DNA from: an uncultured Ruminococcus sp.
GTDB lineage: Bacteria > Bacillota > Clostridia > Oscillospirales > Ruminococcaceae
Direction of reading: 5' to 3'
Length of the DNA stretch: 39,897 bases
NCBI GenBank assembly: GCA_947627175.1
Contig: CANQVA010000017.1
Coordinates: 1-39,897 of the forward strand
Of this stretch, positions 18,401 to 24,455 are shown one piece after another. The notes below the pieces were generated by a model, which was given only the letters and a program-made list of their open reading frames with translations, was not told the origin of the DNA and searched no databases. The position numbers and the translations under genes were made by a program. Position 1 is the stretch's first letter. Each line of letters begins with the position of its first letter.

Positions 18401-20956
18401 ATTCAGCCCATATTCATTTTTAATAGTAACTGTCCATGTAATAATATCTGTCTTTGAATCATGTGTACCTTTTTTCTCTAAGCTATAGAAATCGTTCGGA
18501 ACAGTGAAACTCTGAGTAACGCCCTCTTGACCTTGAATATTTGCAGTATTACTAAGGATTTTCCCTTTTTCACATGATGCAATATCTGTTTCATATTCAA
18601 TATAGTAATATTTTTGTGTCTGTGAAGTTGTAAAAGTCAGTGTTGTTCCACTAATCTGATAATCTGAATCACTTAAAGCTTCACCATCTGCGCCCTTTAC
18701 AGTGAGATTTTTTGCCTTATCAGTACCGAAAAAGTCATCTGTTACACTTAAATTATTGGTACTTAAATCATCTCCATAGGGATTTGAAATTGTAAGTGTC
18801 CATTTAATTTTGCCATCTTTGATATTACTGCTAACTGATTTATTAAGTGTCTGATTTTTTTCAGGAATCTGCACAGTAGTAGTTGCATCATCAACAACAA
18901 TTTCGCCGTTTTTCAGTTCAGCCTTATTTGTAAGAGATGTACCCTTTTGACCATCATTAACTTTTGTTTTGTATGTCAGAGTATATTTTTCTTCTATTGA
19001 ATTTTTACCGAAAGTATAAACGCCATCAGTAAGAGATATAGCCTCATTGTTCAGCTTAACATCACTAACTTCTCCATTTCCGCTATTCAGCATTTGGTCA
19101 GAAATTGTAAAACCTTTCAGGTCACGTCTATATGGATTTTGAATAGTAATCGTCCATTCAATATACTCACCGTCAAACAGACCGGTTTTCTGTACTTCCT
19201 GCTGTTTGGGAACGTCTACATCAGCACTATCTTCGCTTTCATCGCCCCACCATGCGAAATGAGCGTCATTGTGCACGGTTTTACCATAAAAATCCTTTGC
19301 ACTTGTTGAATAATGTAACTCGTATCTTGTATTTACTGAACCACTCGGAAAGACATAAGAACCGCCTGTTAATGTAACAGAATCTTCATGTTGAACATCT
19401 TTATTCTCTGCATCTTTTGTAACATAACAAAGTTTCAAAGAATCAGCAGAAGCCTCGCTCAGATAATCATCTGAAATAATTGACCCATTCAAATCAACGC
19501 CTTGCGGATTTTCCACAACAATTACCCAGTCAATTGTATCTTCTTTTGAATTGTATGTTCCGCTTTTGGACATACCCGGCGTGAGTTTTTCAGTAAATTC
19601 TGCATTTGCTGGACCTGCCTTAACATTTCCGCAACTTGCATTTGCGGTATTGCTTGCTTTTACTTCAGTATTATCTTCGCTGTCTTCTTTCAGCTTTACA
19701 GGACAATTCCATGTATATGAAAAACCATTTGAAAGAGATTTATCTGAATTATCAATTTCAAGTTGTAATTCACCAGCTTCATTATAATGAACTGTTGCTT
19801 TCACAATATTAGGGGAAGTATTTCCTGATTCACCACGTTCATTATTGATTGTTCCAGTCAAAGTTACTACTTTTCCTTCAGTCAATCCATCAAATTCAAA
19901 ATCTCCTGAAAGTACGTCTGTGATAATTAAAGGATCATCATCAACGCCATTCTTAGAAGAAATCTGAACATTAAAGGAAGCCTCGCCATTTTCATAAGTA
20001 AAATCTTCATTGTATTTTTTAGTTATACTCAAATCTTCGGGCTTATCTTTACGTTCAAATGGAATTGTTACTGTCTGACCGAAAACATCAACATCTGCAT
20101 CTTTGCCATCTCCGCCTGTAGCATCTGCCTGAAAATAGAAGTAACCGTCAATGCCATCATCAGCAACATTAACGAAAGATTCATCAAAAGTAATTGTTAC
20201 TTCTCCCTCTTCTGTCATTTTAAATGTGCCAATGGCAACTCCTGTTGAACCACAAACTATGCCACTTTGATCGGAATCTATGCTAAATTCCAAACCTGTT
20301 CCTGAAATTTCACTAAGGTTAAATTTCAAAGTATGGTTATTAGCATCTCTGAAAAATGTTTTCGTGTCTTTCGGACTGATAAAGTAATTGATATTAAATT
20401 TTACAGTATATTTTTTAATATCATTTTCTGTACTCTCATTCAAGACTTCGGCGGTAACACTCTTAACCCAATCCGGATGTGCAGACAAATCTTGAAACTT
20501 TTCAGCCGGTGTATCTGCTTGTGGTGCAATGTCTGCCTCATCATTTTGTGATGAAGATTCATTTTCAGGAACATCATCAGCTATTGCCATAGGTTCATCA
20601 AAAATTGCAGGTTCGTTAATCTGCATTATCTCTGCAGCTTGTTCATCTTCATGAATATAGCAATTTTCAGAATGAGTATGTTCTTCTTTGCCACAAGTAA
20701 TTTCCCAGCACTGGTCAGTATGAGTATGTTCTGCTCCTTCTTCCAGATCACAAGTTAAAGTACGGCATTCATTTGTATGAATATGTTGACTCATATTGCA
20801 AGCAAGTTCACCGGTCATACTTTCTGCCGGTTCAATCAAAATAATAGAAACTGTAAACGCCATAATCATGCATAACGCCGTTACAAAAGCGACATACCGC
20901 CTCTGACGTTCATGATTATGCAATAATTCCTGTACAACAGTCTGAAAATTTTTCAC
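12476..20956 (-). CDS. giant wall-anchored adhesin with isopeptide repeats, Cna_B domains and a nested SGNH esterase
   Basis: A 2826-residue surface protein, probably the tip or accessory adhesin of the neighbouring pilus. It starts with GTG at 20956 behind GGGGGTG. A signal anchor lies at about 20-45. A first cluster of three Cys/HTH motifs (about 52-108, e.g. CGKEEHTHSENCY) follows. About six tandem domains of 120-125 residues (about 300-1070) each open with a K-x-G/S...W-T-V-x-I-x-NPYG pattern, like isopeptide or DUF11-type stalk modules. A second cluster of four HTH motifs lies at about 1208-1284. A SpaA domain with E-box YQLHEVDVPVGYY comes next, then three Cna_B domains, each with a long insert. 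The last insert is an SGNH hydrolase with Ser2438 (GDSITDG), GTND (2543-2546) and Asp2659/His2662 (DYCHP). The sorting signal is MPSTG (2789-2793). It may de-acetylate host or plant glycans while holding on to them. Confidence 0.88.
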   Translation of the reverse strand: MKNFQTVVQELLHNHERQRRYVAFVTALCMIMAFTVSIILIEPAESMTGELACNMSQHIHTNECRTLTCDLEEGAEHTHTDQCWEITCGKEEHTHSENCYIHEDEQAAEIMQINEPAIFDEPMAIADDVPENESSSQNDEADIAPQADTPAEKFQDLSAHPDWVKSVTAEVLNESTENDIKKYTVKFNINYFISPKDTKTFFRDANNHTLKFNLSEISGTGLEFSIDSDQSGIVCGSTGVAIGTFKMTEEGEVTITFDESFVNVADDGIDGYFYFQADATGGDGKDADVDVFGQTVTIPFERKDKPEDLSITKKYNEDFTYENGEASFNVQISSKNGVDDDPLIITDVLSGDFEFDGLTEGKVVTLTGTINNERGESGNTSPNIVKATVHYNEAGELQLEIDNSDKSLSNGFSYTWNCPVKLKEDSEDNTEVKASNTANASCGNVKAGPANAEFTEKLTPGMSKSGTYNSKEDTIDWVIVVENPQGVDLNGSIISDDYLSEASADSLKLCYVTKDAENKDVQHEDSVTLTGGSYVFPSGSVNTRYELHYSTSAKDFYGKTVHNDAHFAWWGDESEDSADVDVPKQQEVQKTGLFDGEYIEWTITIQNPYRRDLKGFTISDQMLNSGNGEVSDVKLNNEAISLTDGVYTFGKNSIEEKYTLTYKTKVNDGQKGTSLTNKAELKNGEIVVDDATTTVQIPEKNQTLNKSVSSNIKDGKIKWTLTISNPYGDDLSTNNLSVTDDFFGTDKAKNLTVKGADGEALSDSDYQISGTTLTFTTSQTQKYYYIEYETDIASCEKGKILSNTANIQGQEGVTQSFTVPNDFYSLEKKGTHDSKTDIITWTVTIKNEYGLNLAGKKLTDSYLKTGKYDTLEVVDAIWNKLEQGTDYTVSDEGITFAGNKEFRSTSYTFTYTTRVVNGENGKRPLQVYNKAEFEDKKAEFTVTPPAQRNTLTKSSGTIESENGNKVTINWTAKHGTVEGELVNQTFTDTLSTGSDIQGETTIDNLKHYMTSTQLEGISISATDADGNKVEISKDNDYSITGTGTDENGNYTGFTIEWKSTDNVKKITDFTVTYSTTGEGIENLSGSDFKTGDKLLFKNKISGNGKSAEAQTPVEKKKGIVKKGKTASDEWTTGVANWSINEGASNQLKKDETGNYKLSWQLVVNGGHNYSSDKEITITDTLPEGIELQSAKFVESGTGNILIKENSVGCGFTEHTHSDSCYADENKKDPICGMTEHTHTEECYVTCGKLEHTHTDSCYKDGNKSGELVCKKEEHKHDANCRNWDSIAYIEQTEQGLTFHIPASVHNGNAFTIEYECYVSSADMTRLLIANNGVVTFDNTAKIGEETSKQTQSVEGKVKDLSKSVSPEGAWGSASTNYNVELLENNRLCYTLDINPYERKLDSDGDGMITVIDSMNNGGVGQVVPTLDVSSLKIYQVKEDGTLVQLSSDLYTMDYKVKDADKNVGSKICDMTLKLPDKMHLQIEYTYNVELAPNSAWSSSNCGNSVEIVDSKNSIEVGSGYIYKFKESTAGAGAVTGSNILVEKIREGHYEVKINGAEFTLARWNSSNNKWEYVKEVTTKDDLTEITFSENEKDAKKYTTYGSGVFALPDLSNYSGYYQLHEVDVPVGYYADENDKYFYFVTDPAPEETVTPPDVPLIHEIQNDSLTISNKKREISVEKSWENEPNIMVRPDSVQVQLYQSNSLPSVPTGYHKVTVNVTDIDSNHPGTKQVIFAVKDGEGCTITLSGETTNVSFKYNDMWTKSCNIELDPFTPDETTKEVVKNIEIETDRNIESIDIIKGGEKIEGDTIQYENPLDAEKVGDPVTLDDSNSWRYSWTEGLEDGAYYYIEELNPDSNYKVSYAGNGIQNGTIHVTNTYVNIEKISVGAEKSWTDGYDQPIDPPEDAVQVDVWRSISKHPESNKPGETEEPTDPTPTGEKTVTFMVVDSKNESYNVTRTFNVPVNTTINLKMTSISLFKSNVIVKINDEELDSNFYNVEDGDMAGTRGTLSFSYKVTDDTTIVITHNNGWMDHDYKLYLNDKELTESGSSGETGGESGGEETIPEYVTVTFDIRLGTNPEDSSQYFTSKYLVKSNSEIYVNLLDEYGGHLYQYQLNIEKDGSSYTDFYDNNYSAKLPVGTSDITYTITKNPNKNPVTKGLEVYDSTKTQISPISATSLVSTYANIATRAGSGITENTTPYNPDDEYMGTLTLNSANSWKDTLRNLPATDKDGNRYYYYCVEHPTDDYSVIYENNNIYDDNGTVKITNKQATVPKGNLNVTKKWEDSDGKESIPTNGKVTLQLWRKADTSGGSGAKPDEETTAMTFSDTAVNVPIPEKFQSKDISEITVTFEGNVPSEFNVSYDYTEETATASIIMPIANANGNTWTDTPTGKVKNIHFTGTGLDKIKSVAVGYADNSNYTVKAAIEPDQVGEVKIMAMGDSITDGYINGDNGYRKYMYNILTKAGYKIDMVGRKNNDLQRTYTDNGETFSYDPAHEGYSTYSIKSYNNPQNRTGLYETLENENAVDNAKGKAFDVNQPDIVLLMIGTNDILDGHDTATSESIKDRLQELVTYIFNHVPDVHLYIASPPPLSEKSTFFNVQGGYGGAITQAKIDKNQTDYNTAIQEIVASEMAKGNYCKYVDMYSTFLNDSRGFEALLTGNGDYCHPNETGYKLMGEKWAEVLKNDLQTTAIRNKAVTPMAIATDMTKSVHIIPEGATLVEEFELTQTPGWTKEFSNLPVTDPDGNPYVYYIKETDGTTGYTVTYEDGVKLVEGDTAEIVVTNTKKESSTTTMPSTGGNGARKYYTVGGMLLMLSACGWAMRRRKRVIPH

Positions 20957-21021
20957 AGATCACACCCCCTGTTTTGATTTAATAATTGTCATTGGATATA
21001 ATATGTTTTTTAATTAACTAA

Positions 21022-21597
21022 CTAAAATATTTTGATATTCTTAAATGGGTAAATTCTTAAAATAACCCTGCCGATGATGTACTCATCAGCAATGCACCCG
21101 ATTGTGCTTGAACGGCTGTCAACCGAAGTTGCACGGTGGTCGCCCATAACGAAAATTCTGTTTTCGGGTACCTGATACGGCAATTCAATATCACATTCAC
21201 CGAAAGCGTGTTCGGAAACATACGGTTCGTCAAGCATTTCGCCGTTGACGTACACAAAACCGTCCTCCGTGACATCAATCACATCTCCGGCAGTGCCGAT
21301 TACACGCTTGAGAAGAATCTTATTGTTGAAGTAAAACGCCACAACGTCACCGCTTTTGAAATTGCTCCGTTTGCTGCAAATCACAAGTTCGTCATTCATC
21401 AGTGTCGGTGTCATACTTGTACCTGTGACACGCAAAACGGGCAAAAACAACATTGAAATCAACACTGCAATTGCCGCAACAACAATCAGTGAAGAAATCG
21501 TGTTTGCGAGCATCTTCCGGTAGTCTTTTTTGTAACGGATACGCTGTAACTCTTTAGAGTACTGCTCCGCCGTTGGTAAATTATTTTTATCAATCAT
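21022..21597 (-). CDS. lepB: type I signal peptidase
   Basis: Membrane serine protease that removes Sec signal peptides. In pilus clusters it is often dedicated to the locus's own pilins. The 191 residues have one N-terminal membrane helix (about 34-56). The catalytic Ser61 lies in GTSMTPT and Lys97 in ILLKRVIG. The box-D and box-E motifs (GDVIDV, FVMGDHRATSVDSR) are intact. The GDHR/DSR loop is the usual S26 signature. Its start overlaps the stop of the small upstream gene by four bases (ATGA), so translation is coupled. The adhesin follows after 65 bases. It is too long and complete to be a remnant. Confidence 0.94.
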   Translation of the reverse strand: MIDKNNLPTAEQYSKELQRIRYKKDYRKMLANTISSLIVVAAIAVLISMLFLPVLRVTGTSMTPTLMNDELVICSKRSNFKSGDVVAFYFNNKILLKRVIGTAGDVIDVTEDGFVYVNGEMLDEPYVSEHAFGECDIELPYQVPENRIFVMGDHRATSVDSRSSTIGCIADEYIIGRVILRIYPFKNIKIF

Positions 21598-21800
21598 GGC
21601 TTATCACCATTGATTTCTTGTATAGTTTCACGGATTGTTGACTTTAACTGTTCTAAAATTTCAGGAGTAAAAACATTTTCTGTCGAACCTTGTTTCAGCG
21701 TTTTCAGTTCAGTTTTCAATGTTTCATTCTCCTTCTGTAAATAGAACAGAATTTCCAACAATTCCGCACGTTTCAAATGACGCAACTCTTTTTCAGTCAT
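21594..21800 (-). CDS. small coiled-coil protein heading the pilus operon
   Basis: A 68-residue, highly charged, helical protein with no signal peptide or membrane segment. Leucine/isoleucine heptads run from about residue 7 to 38 (LKRAELLEILFYLQKENETL). A second helix covers about 46-63. I do not know its biochemical role. Similar small MTEKEL...LKR-ELLE proteins commonly sit directly before signal peptidase and sortase genes in gut Clostridia, so it is probably a cytoplasmic partner or regulator of the surface-fibre locus. It has an excellent ribosome site (AAAGGAG, 21809-21815) and a consensus promoter. It overlaps lepB by four bases. The real start is well supported by that ribosome site. 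Confidence 0.8.
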   Translation of the reverse strand: MTEKELRHLKRAELLEILFYLQKENETLKTELKTLKQGSTENVFTPEILEQLKSTIRETIQEINGDKP

Positions 21801-21857
21801 AACTTTTCTCCTTTGCGTATAATTTCAAATCATGAGTTGCCTCAGTTTCCGATTTTG

Positions 21858-21886
21858 ATTATATCACGCTGTTTTTATTCTGTCAA
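21858..21886 (-). promoter_or_regulatory. consensus sigma-A promoter of the pilus operon
   Basis: On the minus strand TTGACA (21881-21886), a 17-base spacer and TATAAT (21858-21863) match the consensus exactly. A TGA just before the -10 gives an extended -10 as well. It lies about 58 bases upstream of the small coiled-coil gene. The segment 21852-21911, which includes this promoter, is about 80 percent identical to the promoter segment of the TIR operon (39499-39558). Confidence 0.92.
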
Positions 21887-21916
21887 GAGTTTTGTTGTTA
21901 TTTTGTATAAATGCCT

Positions 21917-21936
21917 AAAAAAAAAAAAAAAAAAAA
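21917..21936. repeat. A20 homopolymer upstream of the pilus promoter
   Basis: A run of 20 adenines on the plus strand (T20 relative to the pilus operon) ends 30 bases upstream of the -35 box. Tracts of this length slip easily during replication. They may also bend DNA or act like an upstream promoter element. The exact length could also be affected by sequencing. Confidence 0.8.
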
Positions 21937-22620
21937 GTTAATATTTCACAAATCAGATGAAAAGTAAAATAAATATATCAAAATCAGCCCGTTAAATTAA
22001 AATATATTTCAATTATCTACTAAAAAGCACTTATATATACAAATAGTATATCCAAAATTATATATTGTAAGTTAAAAAAATTTGAGATGTTGTGAATCGA
22101 TTAACACCTTTTTATAATTTTATTTAATTAAAATAGTCTTGATATATTGTGCTGAAATTGCCTTATTTTAAGTATTTATTACTCAAATCAATATTCCTCC
22201 ACTAACAGCATAGTACAGTAATTTTTAAATGAGTATATTCCTATGTCATTAGCAGAATAACGTAATAAAGGAACTGAATTGAAATTCTATTTATCATTGT
22301 TTCAAAGGTTCAATATATTAAATACTCCTGAAACTGATGTTGCATTTTTTGAAATATATACTTAACTTGTCAAACCCATTATTACACCTGATGAACACCA
22401 CAAAATTGCGATTAACAGACGATTATGATACAAAAATAGTGCCACCTTGTTTGAGGTTCATCGAGCAGCCTATAACTGAGATTTGCAACAAAGCCGCTGC
22501 TATTACGTTTACTATGATATAACGACTGCTCCATCATGCTTTATTGTTTTGTGATTCTTGTAACTGACTGTTGTTGTGCGGAGCTGAACAAAGTGTCCGA
22601 GATAGCTGTCTATAAAATAT
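21937..22620. other. AT-rich intergenic region without an intact gene
   Basis: About 680 bases with stop codons in all frames and no convincing ribosome site or conserved gene. The only coding-like scrap is on the minus strand at about 22512-22620. There a short open stretch reads IDSYLGHFVQLRTTTVSYK, which recalls the SYLGH segment near the C-terminus of some retron/DGR-type reverse transcriptases. The match is short and may be chance. The region probably represents decayed DNA between the pilus locus and the integrase. Confidence 0.5.
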
Positions 22621-22670
22621 AAAAGCTCTTTACGATTATCTGTTATCAGACACCGTAAAGAGCTTTTTTC
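22621..22670. terminator. strong bidirectional rho-independent terminator
   Basis: A perfect 14-bp stem (22621-22634 with 22654-22667, core AGCTCTTTACG) and a 19-base loop are followed on the plus strand by a T6 run. On the minus strand the T-rich tail TTTTATATTTTAT follows. No intact gene ends here now. It probably belonged to a lost gene and now insulates the integrase from the region to its left. Confidence 0.7.
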
Positions 22671-22719
22671 ACATATTAAGCGCATCGAACATTTATAATT
22701 CAACTGAACTGATTACTTG

Positions 22720-22739
22720 AAACTTGAAATTTTACGAAA
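22720..22739 (-). repeat. left copy of a 20-bp inverted repeat flanking the integrase
   Basis: The 20 bases here (core CTTGAAATTTTACG) are the exact reverse complement of 24073-24092, beyond the integrase stop. A third copy, 15 of 16 bases matching and in the same orientation as the right copy, lies at 22807-22822. These may be integrase arm-binding sites, attachment-site halves, or recombination sites of an invertible segment. Confidence 0.7.
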
Positions 22740-22806
22740 ACAATGGTATTCTATTAAAGCTATATGCAATTATAACATTCTTATAATATTTACATTATAC
22801 ATGAAT

Positions 22807-22822
22807 TTTCGTCAAATTTCAA
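22807..22822 (+). repeat. internal near-copy of the integrase-flanking repeat
   Basis: This copy matches 24073-24088 with one difference (C for A at the seventh base). It forms a direct-repeat pair with the right copy, about 1.27 kb apart and enclosing the integrase. It lies between the left repeat and the integrase start, in the position expected for an integrase-binding or att-type site. Confidence 0.5.
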
Positions 22823-22912
22823 CTAAAATATAGAAAATCAGCAGTTTATACAAATTCAAAATAGCAGATATGTGCAATTTACACATAATTAACCGGTTGG
22901 GAGGGGTACATA

Positions 22913-24004
22913 ATGTATAAAATTAGTGTAAATATAACAAAACGTAAAGACGGACGGTACATGGGTAAATTCATTGTAGGATACGATGACAATGGTAAGG
23001 CACAGTATCAATATGTCTATGGCAGGACTTATGACGAAGCCGAATGTAAGGTGCTGATTGGACGTGAGGTCGCTTCACGCTATCTTTCAGACAGATATGT
23101 AACTATTGGTAAGGTCTATGAGGAATGGCTCAATGCTGTTGTGAACCGTGTTAAGGAGTCTACTTTTGCAAACTATAAAGCGAAGTTTGAAAAACATATA
23201 TTACCTGTATTTGCCGATATTCCATGCGCTGACTTGTCAGCAGGTATAATAAATGAATTTATAAACAAGAAACTTGCAGAAGGACTTTCTGCAAGCTATG
23301 TAAGAGATATTTTTACGGTTTTTAAGTCTATGTTGAAATATGCTCAGGAAGAATATGGATTTAAACTATCGCTGAAAAATGTTGTACTTCCAAAAACTGA
23401 AAAGAAACAAATCAGAAAAATTAGCGATACAGAGCAGAAAAGGCTTATTTCTTATCTCCGAAATAATATGTCCGTTACAGCTTTAGGGATTCTGATTTCT
23501 CTTTTTATGGGATTGCGTATCGGTGAACTTTGTGGTTTGAAATGGAGTGATGTGGATTTTGATGATAAAATTTTGCATATCAGAAGAACGGTTCAGCGTA
23601 TTAGTTTACCTGATGGCAGCAGAAAAACAAAAGTAGTAATCTCAACTCCAAAGTCAGAAACATCATTCAGAAGCGTAGCCATACCTGATTTTCTTATGGA
23701 ATATTTTAAAATGTCCCGAAACAAAGATGATTTTTTCATTCTGTCGGGTTCGGATAAGGTTATCGAGCCTCGCACTATGCAGTATCGTTATAAAAAGATG
23801 ATTAAATCTGCTGAGATAGAAAACCATAACTTTCACAAACTTCGTCACACATTCGCTACAAATTGTGCCGAAAAAGGTTTCGATGTGAAAACGCTGTCTG
23901 TAGTCCTCGGTCACAGCAGCGTAAACCTCACACTTAACCGTTATATTCACCCTGATCACTCCCATGAACGCAGGCTGATGAACAGTATGTATATGTGCCT
24001 TTAG
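22913..24004 (+). CDS. tyrosine recombinase / phage-type integrase
   Basis: Site-specific recombinase of the phage/ICE integrase family. The 363 residues contain an N-terminal arm-binding AP2-like domain (about 1-55, GRYMGKFIVGYDDNG), a SAM-like core-binding domain (about 60-150) and a complete catalytic domain. The active-site residues are Arg202 (GLRIGELCGL), a lysine near 250, His308 and Arg311 (HKLRHTF), His334 (LGHSS) and Tyr344 (NRYIHP), so it should be active. The start at 22913 follows GGGAGGGG. No excisionase, relaxase or phage gene lies nearby, so it may be the last functional gene of a decayed element or may serve the adjacent accessory operon. Repeats matching one another flank it. 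Confidence 0.95.
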   Translation: MYKISVNITKRKDGRYMGKFIVGYDDNGKAQYQYVYGRTYDEAECKVLIGREVASRYLSDRYVTIGKVYEEWLNAVVNRVKESTFANYKAKFEKHILPVFADIPCADLSAGIINEFINKKLAEGLSASYVRDIFTVFKSMLKYAQEEYGFKLSLKNVVLPKTEKKQIRKISDTEQKRLISYLRNNMSVTALGILISLFMGLRIGELCGLKWSDVDFDDKILHIRRTVQRISLPDGSRKTKVVISTPKSETSFRSVAIPDFLMEYFKMSRNKDDFFILSGSDKVIEPRTMQYRYKKMIKSAEIENHNFHKLRHTFATNCAEKGFDVKTLSVVLGHSSVNLTLNRYIHPDHSHERRLMNSMYMCL

Positions 24005-24072
24005 TTGTAATTCGTTGTCAATTCTGTATCTTGAAAACTAAATATATACGAATCTACGCCGTTTTGAGAAAC

Positions 24073-24092
24073 TTTCGTAAAATTTCAAGTTT
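24073..24092 (+). repeat. right copy of the 20-bp inverted repeat flanking the integrase
   Basis: Exact reverse complement of 22720-22739, located 69 bases after the integrase stop. Together with the internal copy at 22807-22822 it frames the recombinase gene, so both inversion and excision geometries are available. Confidence 0.7.
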
Positions 24093-24455
24093 TGAGAAAA
24101 ATGATGTAATATTCCCTTTTATATTATATCACAATTTGGCAGACTGATAATTCCAATTGTTTCATTTCAAAAAACCTCCGATTTTGATAAAATCAAGCGC
24201 TGATTTGCCCTATTTTGCATTGAAAAAACTCAAAAATACGGCTTTTAAAGTTTGCCGTATTATAATAGGGATTTTTCCAAATTTTTCTGCATCATCACAA
24301 AATGCAAGCATAGACAGTGCAGAAATTTACTTGAAAAATATTTTGAACAAGAAGTATCTGAAAACAAAGAAAAACGAAGACCTGGCAGGAATAGAAAAGA
24401 ATGTATGTGATGTAATTCGTATATGTAAAATCAAATTGCAAAGGAGTGCTGCACT
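24093..24455. other. non-coding region ahead of the protease-dynamin operon
   Basis: No convincing gene. On the minus strand an extended -10 (TGATATAAT, 24123-24131) points left toward the integrase 3' end. On the same strand a CGGAGG site precedes a 13-codon frame MKQLELSVCQIVI that starts at 24165, possibly the 5' stump of a gene cut by the integrase element. On the plus strand the inverted repeat and TATAAT at 24236-24266 are the best candidate control site for the operon. The ribosome site AAAGGAG at 24440-24446 serves the first gene. Confidence 0.5.
24236..24266 (+). promoter_or_regulatory. inverted repeat abutting a TATAAT box, candidate operon promoter/operator
   Basis: ATACGGC (24236-24242) and GCCGTAT (24254-24260) form a perfect 7-bp inverted repeat. 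TATAAT (24261-24266) follows immediately. A repressor bound at the repeat would cover the -35 to -10 region. No consensus -35 is present, so the promoter would be weak or need an activator. A weak terminator reading is possible because GGGATTTTT follows. It lies about 190 bases before the first gene. Confidence 0.35.

Noticed and set aside
22913..24004. tRNA gene as an integrase attachment site
   Set aside because: I looked for T-arm (GGTTCGA-type) motifs and cloverleaf pairing around the integrase and elsewhere and found none.
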